Assembly (NCBI GenBank): GCA_019347645.1
Contig: JAHWKZ010000035.1
Coordinates: 1 to 12,583, forward strand
Direction: 5' to 3'
DNA from: Gemmatimonadota bacterium
Lineage (GTDB): Bacteria > Gemmatimonadota > Gemmatimonadetes > JACCXV01 > JAHWKZ01
Length of the DNA: 12,583 bases
Shown: in pieces, positions 1 through 6,604 of the stretch
How the letters are laid out: every line of letters starts with the position of its first letter
Position numbering within the stretch: position 1 is the stretch's first letter
Position numbers and translations under genes: made by a program
Notes under the pieces: generated by a model
The model's input: the letters and a program-made list of their open reading frames with translations, nothing else
Database searches by the model: none
What the model was told of the DNA's origin: nothing

Positions 1-832
1 TCCACGAGCCGTCGTAATTGCGGACGTTCTCGAAGCCGAGCAGGTAGTTCAGCGCGAACCAGGTGTGGCTGCTCCGCTCGCCGATCCGGCAGTAGGCGAT
101 CGTCTGGTCGGAGGGATCGAGACCCTGCTCCTCCTCGTAGATCGCCCGCAGATCCTCCGCTGCCTTGAAGGTGTGGGTGTCCGGATCGACCGCGCGGGCC
201 CAGGGGACGTTCTTCGCGCCCGGGATGTGGCCGCCTCTGAGCGCTCCCTCCTGAGGGTAGTCGGGCATGTGGAGGAGCTCCCCGCGGTACTCCTCGGGGC
301 TCCGCACGTCGACGAGCTGTCCGCGCCGGTCCAGATGAGCCAGCACGTCGTCGCGGAACGCGCGGATCCTGGAGTCGTCCCGCTCGGGCACCGGGTATCC
401 CCGCGCGTCGTAGTCCGGCACCTCGTCGGTCAGCGGCCGCTCCTCGGCGATCCACTTGTCGCGCCCCCCGTCCATCACCCGGCAGTCGGGGTGTCCGAAC
501 AGCTCGAAGACCCACAGCGCGTAGGTGGCCCACCAATTGTTCTTGTCGCCGTAGAAGACCACGGTGGTGTCGTGTCCGATCCCCTTCTCGTCCATGAGCT
601 CCGCGAACGCTTCGGCGTTCAGGTAGTCGCGGAGGACGGGGTCCTGGAGGTCGGTGTGCCAGTCGATCTTGACCGCCCCCGGAACGTGCCCCATGTCGTA
701 GAGCAGGACGTCCTCGTCGGACTCGACGATCCGCACGTCGGGGTCGTCGAGCCGCTCGGCGACCCAGTCGGTGGACACCAGTACCCCGGGGTGGACGTAC
801 CCCCGCTCCTCGATCGGTCGAACGTCGGCCAT
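1..832 (-). CDS. Tandem-rhodanese sulfurtransferase (3' end cut off by window)
   Basis: Likely thiosulfate or 3-mercaptopyruvate sulfurtransferase, moving a sulfane sulfur through a cysteine persulfide to an acceptor such as cyanide or a thiol, in the cytoplasm. Reading leftward from ATG 832 gives 277 residues in two rhodanese domains. The N-terminal one (about 15-140) has Asp where the active Cys would be (FYGDKNNWWA), as in the inactive domain of this family. The C-terminal one (about 160-277) carries the active loop CRIGERSSHT with Cys248 (codon 91-89). The sequence stops at NYDGSW, where family members usually have some 10-20 residues left, so only the tail is missing. ATG 832 is preceded by AAAGGAGGG and there is no signal peptide. 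The leader upstream contains a terminator and other structure, annotated separately. Thiosulfate versus mercaptopyruvate specificity cannot be settled by eye. Confidence 0.93.
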   Translation of the reverse strand, partial: MADVRPIEERGYVHPGVLVSTDWVAERLDDPDVRIVESDEDVLLYDMGHVPGAVKIDWHTDLQDPVLRDYLNAEAFAELMDEKGIGHDTTVVFYGDKNNWWATYALWVFELFGHPDCRVMDGGRDKWIAEERPLTDEVPDYDARGYPVPERDDSRIRAFRDDVLAHLDRRGQLVDVRSPEEYRGELLHMPDYPQEGALRGGHIPGAKNVPWARAVDPDTHTFKAAEDLRAIYEEEQGLDPSDQTIAYCRIGERSSHTWFALNYLLGFENVRNYDGSW

Positions 833-852
833 CGATCTCTCCCTCCTTTACG

Positions 853-890
853 AAAAAAAAGCGGCCCCGACCTCGTGAGGCCGGGGCCGC
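853..890 (-). terminator. Intrinsic terminator in the sulfurtransferase leader
   Basis: On the minus strand a 9-bp GC stem (GCGGCCCCG with CGGGGCCGC, 890-882 and 869-861), one mismatch and three further inner pairs, is followed directly by eight Us (860-853). This is a textbook rho-independent terminator for leftward transcription. It lies after waaA (stop at 1066) but only 20 nt before the sulfurtransferase ATG at 832. There is hardly room for a promoter between the two, so it may act as an attenuator for the sulfurtransferase as well as, or instead of, the waaA terminator. Confidence 0.85.
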
Positions 891-1011
891 GGAATCGCGG
901 TCGGGACGCCCTACGCGCGGTGGCGCCGGGTCCCGCTCCCCGGCCGGGAAGCGTGACGACAGCGACGGGCGGCATGCGTCCGGATCACCTCCAAAACGTC
1001 GGCGCCACCGC
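887..1011 (-). promoter_or_regulatory. Structured leader, candidate attenuator or riboswitch-like element
   Basis: The segment between waaA and the sulfurtransferase contains nested complementarity. A perfect 12-bp inverted repeat (917-928 with 1000-1011) would close a domain with a 71-nt interior. Inside it is an 8-bp hairpin with one G-U pair and a GGCC loop (934-953). Downstream in the transcript is a 5-bp hairpin, CCGCG-attc-CGCGG (900-887), which shares bases 887-890 with the terminator's 5' arm, so the two cannot form together. The domain also holds GGAGGTGATCC (992-982) and an ATG at 975. I do not recognise it as a known riboswitch class: the conserved cores of SAM-I, cobalamin, TPP and fluoride elements are not apparent. 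The structure is visible in the sequence; regulation is inference. High GC makes some chance pairing likely, but 12 uninterrupted pairs flanking an SD is notable. Confidence 0.45.
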
Positions 1012-1065
1012 CCGGCGTGTCAAGGCCGCCCGAGGGGAGGGCGCGAGTCGGCCGGACGTTCGCGC

Positions 1066-2376
1066 TCAAACCGGCACGCTACGATTCCGGAGGAACTCCA
1101 GCGTGCGCCCGGTGGCGCCGGCCAGACCCTCCAGGGTCTCCCGGGCCGCCCGGCCGGCGTCGCGGCCCGCCGTCCCGCTCGCCAGCCAGCGGCCCCAGAC
1201 CTCCGCGAGCGCCCGGCTCGACTGCACGACGGCGACCCCTCCGGACCCGCGCATCGCCTCGACCTCGTGCGGGGCGCCGTGGTCGGGGCCGACGGCGACG
1301 GGGACGCCCCACGCCGCCGGCTCCATCGTGTTGTGGACCGAGCCGCCGAACCCGCCGCCCACCAGCGCCGCGTCGGCGAGCTCGTAGAGGCGATACAGCA
1401 CGCCCACCCGGTCGACGATCACGATCGACGGCGCGCCCCGCCCGCGGCCGCCGGGGCCGGACTCCAGCGCCGAGAGCCGGACCGTCCACAGGCCCTGCTT
1501 TTCGGCCAGCCGCTCGAGCCGCTCGAGGGCGGGACCGGAGGGCTCGTGGGGCGCGACCACGGCGAGCAGCTCGGGGTGGTCCTCCCGCAACCGGGCGAGC
1601 GCCGGCAGGAGCGCGGCCTCGTCGGCCGGCCAGGTGCTCCCGGCCACGATCACGGGACCGCGACCCGCGGGCGGACGCCAGGGCGGCGGATCGGTTCGGG
1701 CGGCCTCGACGCGGGCGAGAGTGACGTCGGCCCGGGTGTCGCCGGTGACCGCCACCGCCGCCCCGTCGACGCCCAGCTCCAGCGCGACCGACCGATCCTC
1801 CTCGGCGACGACGCCCACGGCGGCGAGGCGGCCGTAGAGGTCGGTGGTCACCGACCGCATCGGCCACCGCAGCCGACCGGGCGCCTTTCCGAACCGGCAG
1901 CACGCCTGGCCCACCCGGACGCCCCGGTCGGTGGCCTCCCACACCAGGTTCGGCCACAGCTCCGCCCCCACCAGGACGAGCGCGTCGGGACGGAGGAGGT
2001 CCAGCAGGCGACGCACGCGGGAGCGCACGTCGAACGGCAGGTAGTCCACGGCGTCCGGCGCCTCCCAGTCCCGCACGTACCGCTCGGCGGAGGGCGAGAA
2101 GAAGGAGTAGACGATCCCCGCGTCGGGCTTCGCGTCCCGGACCGCTTCGACGATGGGCCGCGCCTGGAGGGTTTCGCCGGCGCTCGAGGCGTGGACCCAC
2201 ACCCGCGGCGCCCGGCCCGCGATCTCCGCCGCGGCCGCCTGCCAGCGGGCCATCAGGTCCTCGCGCGCCTCGACGCCGCGCTCGATCTTCTCCGACGCGC
2301 GACGGCCGATCGGGAGGGCGAGCCGGGCCATGGGGACGACGAGGGCGTTGTACAGGGTCCGCAGCGGCTCGGTCAC
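1066..2376 (-). CDS. waaA: 3-deoxy-D-manno-octulosonic acid (Kdo) transferase, WaaA/KdtA family
   Basis: Transfers Kdo from CMP-Kdo to lipid IVA, the first inner-core step of LPS synthesis, at the cytoplasmic face of the inner membrane. The 436 residues are close to the usual 420-430. The N-terminus has a short hydrophobic anchor (about 8-23). The acceptor half has VHASSAGET with the expected catalytic-base Glu68, YLPFD (112-116) and GAELWPN (137-143). The CMP-Kdo half has VAGSTWPADE (244-253), VDRVGVLYRLYELADAALVGGGF (321-343, split here as one conserved block) and NTMEPAAWGVPV (349-360). Two usual motifs differ: the NaRLS-type segment reads CCRFGKAPGR, and the PRHPER-type segment reads APHEPS. 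GTG 2376 is chosen because family homology begins there; the open frame runs much further upstream through the divergent gene without homology. There is no clear SD, which fits the near-leaderless promoter annotated next to it. Confidence 0.88.
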   Translation of the reverse strand: MTEPLRTLYNALVVPMARLALPIGRRASEKIERGVEAREDLMARWQAAAAEIAGRAPRVWVHASSAGETLQARPIVEAVRDAKPDAGIVYSFFSPSAERYVRDWEAPDAVDYLPFDVRSRVRRLLDLLRPDALVLVGAELWPNLVWEATDRGVRVGQACCRFGKAPGRLRWPMRSVTTDLYGRLAAVGVVAEEDRSVALELGVDGAAVAVTGDTRADVTLARVEAARTDPPPWRPPAGRGPVIVAGSTWPADEAALLPALARLREDHPELLAVVAPHEPSGPALERLERLAEKQGLWTVRLSALESGPGGRGRGAPSIVIVDRVGVLYRLYELADAALVGGGFGGSVHNTMEPAAWGVPVAVGPDHGAPHEVEAMRGSGGVAVVQSSRALAEVWGRWLASGTAGRDAGRAARETLEGLAGATGRTLEFLRNRSVPV

Positions 2377-2383
2377 GCCGACG

Positions 2384-2413
2384 ACTCTAGCGCCGCACCG
2401 CGTCTTCGACCAA
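2384..2413 (-). promoter_or_regulatory. Candidate waaA promoter, near-leaderless
   Basis: On the minus strand TTGGTC (2413-2408) is followed after 18 nt by TAGAGT (2389-2384). The -10 box ends 7 nt before GTG 2376, so the predicted transcript would start at or next to the start codon. That would explain the absence of a Shine-Dalgarno. The site occupies most of the 48-bp gap to the divergent amidohydrolase gene. The -10 keeps the key TA...T positions; the -35 matches TTGACA only in its first three bases. Confidence 0.4.
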
Positions 2414-2424
2414 GTTCGTCGATC

Positions 2425-3885
2425 GTGCTTCCCCTCCACCTTCCCCGGAGCCCCCGACCGAAGCTCCGGTCCGCCGTCGGCGGGGCCGGGCTGCTCGTCC
2501 TGGGATTCGTCGCGCTGCTCCTCGCGCGCCCCGACGGGAACGGGGTCCGGCCCGACCTGGCGCTGGTCGGCGCCACCCTCGTCGACGGCACGGGATCCCC
2601 GCCGGTGCCCGACGCCGTCGTCCTGGTCGAGGGTGGCCGGATCGCCTGCGCCGGGTCCCGAGCGGCGTGTCCGGTCCCCGAAGGCGTCCGGCTCGTCGAC
2701 CTGGCGGGCCGGTGGATCGCGCCCGGGCTGATCGACGCCCACGTCCACTACTCCCAGACCGGGTGGGCCGACGGCCGACCCGACGCCCTCGACGTCCGCG
2801 ACCGCTTCGGATACGCGGAGACGGTGGCCGCTCTCGAGGAGCGCCCCGAACGCTTCCACCGCGCGTATCTGTGCTCGGGCGTCACCGCGGTCTTCGACGT
2901 CGGCGGCTACCCCTGGACCTGGGACCTGCGGGAGCCCGGGGAGGGCGGTGACGCGGCGCCGCACGTGGCGGCCGCCGGCCCGCTCCTCTCCACGATCGAT
3001 CACTGGGTCAACGTTCCGGCCGAGAAGCAGTTCGTCCACATGGCGTCCGACTCCGCGACCGTGGCGGCGGCCGGCTATCTCGTCGCCAACCGGACCGACG
3101 CCGTGAAGGTGTGGTATCTGACGGGTGGAGAGGCGCCGGACACCACGGCGCTGAAGTCCCGGCTGCGGGCCGCCGCCGGGGTCGCCCGAGCGGCCCGGGT
3201 CCCGCTCATCGTCCACGCCACCGGGCTGTGGCAGGCGAAGGACGCGCTGCGCGCGGGAGCCGGCATGCTGGTCCACAGCGTCTACGAGGAGCCGGTCGAC
3301 GAGGAGTTCCTGGACCTCGCCCGCGAGAGTGGCGCGATCTACGTCCCCACCCTGGTCGTGTTCGAGGGCTACCGACAGCTCCGGCACCGCGACTTCGACC
3401 CCGCCCGCTACGGCGACGCGCTGGCGTGCGTGGACCCCGAGACCCGCGCCAAGGCGTTTCTGACCGATTCGCTGCCGGGAGCGCCGGCCGCGGGAGAGCG
3501 CGAAGCGATCGACGCCCGCTACCGGGAGACGCGCCGGATGGCCGTCGAGAACCTGCGCCGCGTCCACGAGGCCGGGATCCCGGTCGCTCTGGGGACCGAC
3601 GCCGGGAACCCGCTCACCCTCCACGGCCCGTCGGTGTTCCTCGAGGCCGAGGCGATGGCCGAGGCCGGGCTCTCGCCGATGGAGGTCCTGGTCGCCGCCA
3701 CCCGCGACGCCGCGCTCGCCATGGGTCGCTCCGACGATCTCGGCACCCTGGAGACCGGCAAGGTCGCCGACCTCGTCGTCCTCGCCGCCGACCCCACCGC
3801 CGACGCCGCCCACCTGCGCTCGATCGAGTCCGTCGTGCGCAACGGGACGTGGCATTCCCGCGAAGACCTCCGCTTCCCGCGCTGA
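2425..3885 (+). CDS. Membrane-anchored metal-dependent amidohydrolase
   Basis: Amidohydrolase-superfamily enzyme of the imidazolonepropionase/prolidase-like type, predicted to hydrolyse an amide, cyclic imide or peptide-like bond outside the cytoplasmic membrane. From GTG 2425 it has 486 residues: a basic N-terminus, one hydrophobic segment (about 17-35) acting as an anchor or uncleaved signal, a small beta domain with LVDGTGSP (about 52-59), and a TIM barrel. All metal ligands are present: HVH (His106, His108), carbamylated-Lys candidate Lys228 in DAVKVW, His264 (IVHATG), His284 (LVHSVY) and Asp392 (LGTDAGNP). The C-terminal GTLETGKVADLVVL block closes the beta domain. GTG 2425 is the only reasonable start just before the anchor; its SD is weak. 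It precedes the sigma-factor gene by 47 nt on the same strand, so cotranscription is possible. Substrate is unknown. Confidence 0.88.
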   Translation: MLPLHLPRSPRPKLRSAVGGAGLLVLGFVALLLARPDGNGVRPDLALVGATLVDGTGSPPVPDAVVLVEGGRIACAGSRAACPVPEGVRLVDLAGRWIAPGLIDAHVHYSQTGWADGRPDALDVRDRFGYAETVAALEERPERFHRAYLCSGVTAVFDVGGYPWTWDLREPGEGGDAAPHVAAAGPLLSTIDHWVNVPAEKQFVHMASDSATVAAAGYLVANRTDAVKVWYLTGGEAPDTTALKSRLRAAAGVARAARVPLIVHATGLWQAKDALRAGAGMLVHSVYEEPVDEEFLDLARESGAIYVPTLVVFEGYRQLRHRDFDPARYGDALACVDPETRAKAFLTDSLPGAPAAGEREAIDARYRETRRMAVENLRRVHEAGIPVALGTDAGNPLTLHGPSVFLEAEAMAEAGLSPMEVLVAATRDAALAMGRSDDLGTLETGKVADLVVLAADPTADAAHLRSIESVVRNGTWHSREDLRFPR

Positions 3886-3932
3886 GGCGCGGGGCAACGC
3901 TCCGGGCGTCCCGTCCGTCCCATCCAGTGAGC

Positions 3933-4514
3933 ATGGATGCGTCGACGTTGGATCCGCCCGAGCCGATCGAGGCCGCCGCCCGCGGGGAGCCGTGGGCGAT
4001 CCGAGCGGTGTACGACCGTCACGCCGACCGGGTGTGGGCCGTCGTCCGCCGCATCGCCGGCGACGACGCCACCGCCGAGGACTGGGCGCAGGAGGCCTGG
4101 ATCAAGGTGTTCCACGCCCTGCCCTCCTTCCGCGGCGAGGCGCGGATCTCGACGTGGATCCACCGGATCGCGGTCAACGTCGCCCTCGACGGCCGGCGCC
4201 GGCTCTCCGTCCGCCCGATCGGCGACGCGGAGCCGCTGCCGGACGAGGGGCTCGCGCACCCGATCGATCCCGGGAAGATGGTCGACCGCATCGCGCTCGA
4301 GCGCGCGATCGACCGCCTGCCGGACGGCATGCGCGAGGTGCTCGTCCTGCACGACGTCGAGGGATACACGCACGCGGAGATCGGGACGTCGCTCGGCGTA
4401 GCGCCGGGGACGTCGCGGAGTCAGTTGTTCAAGGCGCGGGCGAAGCTGCGGGCGATCCTCGCCCCGGCGCCGCGCCCCGCCGAACGAAGGAAGGAGGAGC
4501 GATGCGCCACCTGA
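3933..4514 (+). CDS. ECF-type RNA polymerase sigma factor
   Basis: Extracytoplasmic-function sigma-70 factor that redirects RNA polymerase to stress promoters. It has 193 residues, a usual ECF length. Region 2 (about 15-90) shows ARGEPWAIRAVYDRHADRVW, then the core-binding and -10-melting stretch DWAQEAWIKVFHALPSFRGEA and STWIHRIAVNVALD. Region 4 (about 118-177) has AIDRLPDGMREVLVLHDVEG and the -35-binding helix-turn-helix YTHAEIGTSLGVAPGTSRSQ, then KARAKLR. There is no region 1.1 or 3. ATG 3933 is preferred; an in-frame GTG at 3927 is possible, and neither has a convincing SD. The stop overlaps the next gene's start by 13 nt, which points to translational coupling with its anti-sigma factor. 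The subgroup and regulon cannot be read from this window. Confidence 0.93.
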   Translation: MDASTLDPPEPIEAAARGEPWAIRAVYDRHADRVWAVVRRIAGDDATAEDWAQEAWIKVFHALPSFRGEARISTWIHRIAVNVALDGRRRLSVRPIGDAEPLPDEGLAHPIDPGKMVDRIALERAIDRLPDGMREVLVLHDVEGYTHAEIGTSLGVAPGTSRSQLFKARAKLRAILAPAPRPAERRKEERCAT

Positions 4515-5263
4515 CGATCGAGACCCTGGCCCGCATCGCCGACGGTCCGGCGACCGAAGAGGAGCGGGCCCACCTGACGGAGTGCGCCGAATGCGCCACC
4601 GAGCTCGCGGCGCTCGAGGACCAGACCGCCGCGCTGGCGGATCTGCCCCCGCCCGCCGCGCCGCCCGCGGTATGGCGGCGCGTCGAGGCGGCGCTGGCCG
4701 CCGGGCACCCCGCGGACGCGCTCCGCCGCCGACGCGCGTACGTCCGCCGGGCGCTGCAGGCCGCGGCCGCCGTCGCGGTGTTCGCCGGCGGGGCCGCCGT
4801 CGGCGCCGGATTCGAGCGGAATCCCGCCTCGTCGGAGGCCCACCTGCCGATGGACGACCCGCGGTCGGAAACGGCGACCGTCGCGACCGCCGAGCCTCGT
4901 CCGGAGCGACCGAACCCGGTCGAGACGGCCGAGGAGCCGCCCGTGGCCCTCCCCCGGCCGGTCGTCGTCCGCCGCGCCGCCGTCGAGGAGCCGCCGCCGG
5001 CCGATCCCGAAGCGGCCCTCCGCGAAGCCGCGGCCCGCTACCGCGACGCCCTCGCCCGCTTCACCGAGGAGCGGGGCGCCGCGGCGTCCGAGGATCCCAC
5101 CAGCCGGCTGGCCGCGCTGGAAGGCATCCTCCACACCACCCGAGCCGCGCTCGACGAGGTCCCGGACGATCCCGTGCTGGAAGGGTTCTACCGCTCCGCG
5201 TTGGCGCAGCGCGAAGCGATCCTGAGTGACGTGACGATCACCACGGCCCAGGCCGTGTATTAG
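4502..5263 (+). CDS. Transmembrane anti-sigma factor, zinc-finger (ZAS) type
   Basis: Probably holds the preceding ECF sigma factor inactive at the membrane. The 253 residues comprise a cytoplasmic N-terminal domain with HLTECAEC, giving the His24-x3-Cys28-x2-Cys31 signature of zinc-finger anti-sigma domains; a basic stretch RRRRAYVRR (about 75-83); a single transmembrane segment (about 84-104); and a periplasmic part of some 150 residues. That part begins with a Pro/Glu-rich linker (about 118-170) and ends in a predicted helical region (170-240) rich in Ala, Arg and Glu. The start ATG 4502 has a strong GGAGG SD inside the sigma gene and a 13-nt overlap with it. The stop TAG is part of the next gene's SD. 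Anti-sigma function is inferred from the motif, topology and position; the periplasmic part matches no domain I know. Confidence 0.82.
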   Translation: MRHLTIETLARIADGPATEEERAHLTECAECATELAALEDQTAALADLPPPAAPPAVWRRVEAALAAGHPADALRRRRAYVRRALQAAAAVAVFAGGAAVGAGFERNPASSEAHLPMDDPRSETATVATAEPRPERPNPVETAEEPPVALPRPVVVRRAAVEEPPPADPEAALREAAARYRDALARFTEERGAAASEDPTSRLAALEGILHTTRAALDEVPDDPVLEGFYRSALAQREAILSDVTITTAQAVY

Positions 5264-5274
5264 GAGTGTATCCG

Positions 5275-6186
5275 ATGAGCCGAATCCCGATCCTGACCCT
5301 CGCCCTCCTCGCGGCGGCGGCCCCGGCCACCGCGCAGTCGGAGGCTCCGCGGACCGAAGCGCGCGCCGAGGCGATCCTCGCACCGGCGCCCGAAGCCCCC
5401 CGCCGCATCACATTCGGCTTCGTCCTCGACCCCACCCAGCCTCCGCGCGTCGCGCACGTCCTGCCCGGCTCCCCGGTGGCCCGCGCCGGGATCCGCGACG
5501 GCGACACGCTCGTTCGCTTCGCCGGGCAGCCGGCCACCCTGGAGCGGATCCAGACCGTCGCCCGCTCGACCGCGCCCGGCGACACGGTGGAGATCGTGAT
5601 CCGACGGAACGGCGTCGAGGAGACGATCCGCGTCGTCCCCGACGGCGACGCCCGGATCGTCGTCGTCGACCCCGACTCGATCCGCGCGCGCGCCCGGCTC
5701 TATGTGGACAAGGCGCGGGAGGGGATGCGGGAGTGGGAGGTCGGGCCACTGCCCTTCCAGATGGACTCGCTGGGCGGCGTCTTCCGGTTCGACACCCTCG
5801 ACTTCGAGCACAATTGGCCGATGCCGATCGTCCCCGGCCGATCCGGCGACGAGCATCGGGTGATCGTGATGCCGCGCTTCGACGTCCCCGAGGACCTTCC
5901 CGGCTTCCCGCTCGGACGCTCGGCCATGGGACTCCGGCTCGCCGAGCTCAACGAGGGACTCGCGCGCTACTTCCCCGCCGCCGAGGAAGGGCTCCTCGTC
6001 CTCGACGTCGTCGCCGCCTCCCCGGCGGCGAGGGCGGGCGTGCAATCCGGCGACGTGATCGTCGAGGTCGACGGCCACGAGGTGTGGAACGTGGAATCGT
6101 TCCACGCCGCCCGCGAGGAGGGGGAGGCCAGGCTGGTCGTCGTGCGCCAGGGCGCCCGGCGGGAGATCGTGATCCCCGCCGACTGA
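5275..6186 (+). CDS. Secreted protein with two PDZ domains, no protease domain
   Basis: Third gene of the sigma/anti-sigma operon. The 303 residues start with a signal peptide (MSRIPILTLALLAAAAPATA, cleavage near residue 20-22) without a lipobox Cys, so the product is probably periplasmic. PDZ1 spans about 45-121, with HVLPGSPVARAGIRDGDTLVRFAG. PDZ2 spans about 217-301, with VVAASPAARAGVQSGDVIVEVDGHEV. A linker of about 90 residues without a recognised domain joins them. No trypsin-like His-Asp-Ser triad, S41 Ser/Lys or HEXXH motif is visible, so it is not a DegP, DegS, Ctp or RseP enzyme. A role in binding misfolded protein tails and passing a signal to the anti-sigma factor, comparable in principle to RseB or the DegS PDZ, is inference. 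ATG 5275 is preferred over GTG 5266 because AGGAG lies 8 nt before it and the signal peptide begins there. Confidence 0.88.
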   Translation: MSRIPILTLALLAAAAPATAQSEAPRTEARAEAILAPAPEAPRRITFGFVLDPTQPPRVAHVLPGSPVARAGIRDGDTLVRFAGQPATLERIQTVARSTAPGDTVEIVIRRNGVEETIRVVPDGDARIVVVDPDSIRARARLYVDKAREGMREWEVGPLPFQMDSLGGVFRFDTLDFEHNWPMPIVPGRSGDEHRVIVMPRFDVPEDLPGFPLGRSAMGLRLAELNEGLARYFPAAEEGLLVLDVVAASPAARAGVQSGDVIVEVDGHEVWNVESFHAAREEGEARLVVVRQGARREIVIPAD

Positions 6187-6208
6187 CCCCCGGGCGGCCC
6201 CAAAACGT

Positions 6209-6244
6209 CGAAAGGACCGGAAGGCGAACCCTCCGGCCCTTTCG
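6209..6244. terminator. Two-way terminator between the convergent PDZ and nfu-type genes
   Basis: A long, nearly perfect hairpin: 7 bp (CGAAAGG/CCTTTCG), one mismatch, 5 bp (CCGGA/TCCGG), one mismatch, 2 bp and a CGAA loop. It starts 22 nt after the PDZ stop and ends 24 nt before the stop of the opposing Fe-S gene. A short A run (6202-6205) gives U residues for leftward transcripts; rightward, the Us lie within the stem. Confidence 0.8.
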
Positions 6245-6268
6245 TCTGACAGGATCGCGAGCGTATCG

Positions 6269-6571
6269 CTAGATCGCGTCCACCCGCTGGATGCCCGGCA
6301 CCATCTCGCGCAGGCGCTGCTCGATGCCGCGCTTGAGCGTCATCGTGCTCATCGGACAGCCGCCGCAGGCGCCCATCATCCGCAGCGTCACGACGCCGTC
6401 CTCGATGTCGAGCAGCTCGACGTTGCCGCCGTCCATGGCGATCGCCGGACGGATCGTGTCGAGAGCCTGCTCGACCCGCTCGTGGATCGACTCGTCGTCG
6501 GCCTGCGCGACCTCGGCCTCGGTGGTCCCGGCGGCGTCGGTCGGCTTCATCGTGTCCCGCATGTCGCTCAT
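6269..6571 (-). CDS. NifU C-terminal-type Fe-S cluster scaffold/carrier protein
   Basis: Carries or assembles [4Fe-4S] clusters and delivers them to apo-enzymes in the cytoplasm. It has 100 residues: an acidic, probably disordered N-terminus (about 1-35) and one NifU/Nfu domain (about 36-100) with AMDGGNVELLDIEDGVVTL and the cluster ligands in GACGGCPMSTMTLKRGIE (CxxC). It lacks the N-terminal degenerate A-type domain of E. coli NfuA and the IscU-like domain of full NifU. The start is ATG 6571 because GGAGGTGA lies 5 nt before it; the in-frame upstream ATG at 6602 has no comparable SD. The gene is single, divergent from porX and convergent with the PDZ gene. Confidence 0.93.
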   Translation of the reverse strand: MSDMRDTMKPTDAAGTTEAEVAQADDESIHERVEQALDTIRPAIAMDGGNVELLDIEDGVVTLRMMGACGGCPMSTMTLKRGIEQRLREMVPGIQRVDAI

Positions 6572-6604
6572 CGTCTCACCTCCATGAATCGCGAAGCCAC
6601 CCAC

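Noticed and set aside
619..975. A 118-residue minus-strand protein starting at the strong SD before 975
   Set aside because: As a protein it is Arg/Gly/Pro-rich without recognisable features, and two thirds of it lie out of frame inside the sulfurtransferase; only its start region is kept, as a possible regulatory upstream ORF.
982..992. Plus-strand GGATCACCTCC, identical to the usual 3' end of 16S rRNA
   Set aside because: There is no rRNA sequence around it; it is simply the complement of a long Shine-Dalgarno on the minus strand.
65..1387. A 440-codon plus-strand frame at the left end
   Set aside because: It is antisense to the sulfurtransferase with its CRIGERSS active site and runs through the intergenic terminator.
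1066..3897. A 943-codon minus-strand frame that would add some 500 residues to the front of WaaA
   Set aside because: The part above 2376 is antisense to the amidohydrolase, which has all its catalytic residues, and has no homology; family similarity starts at GTG 2376.
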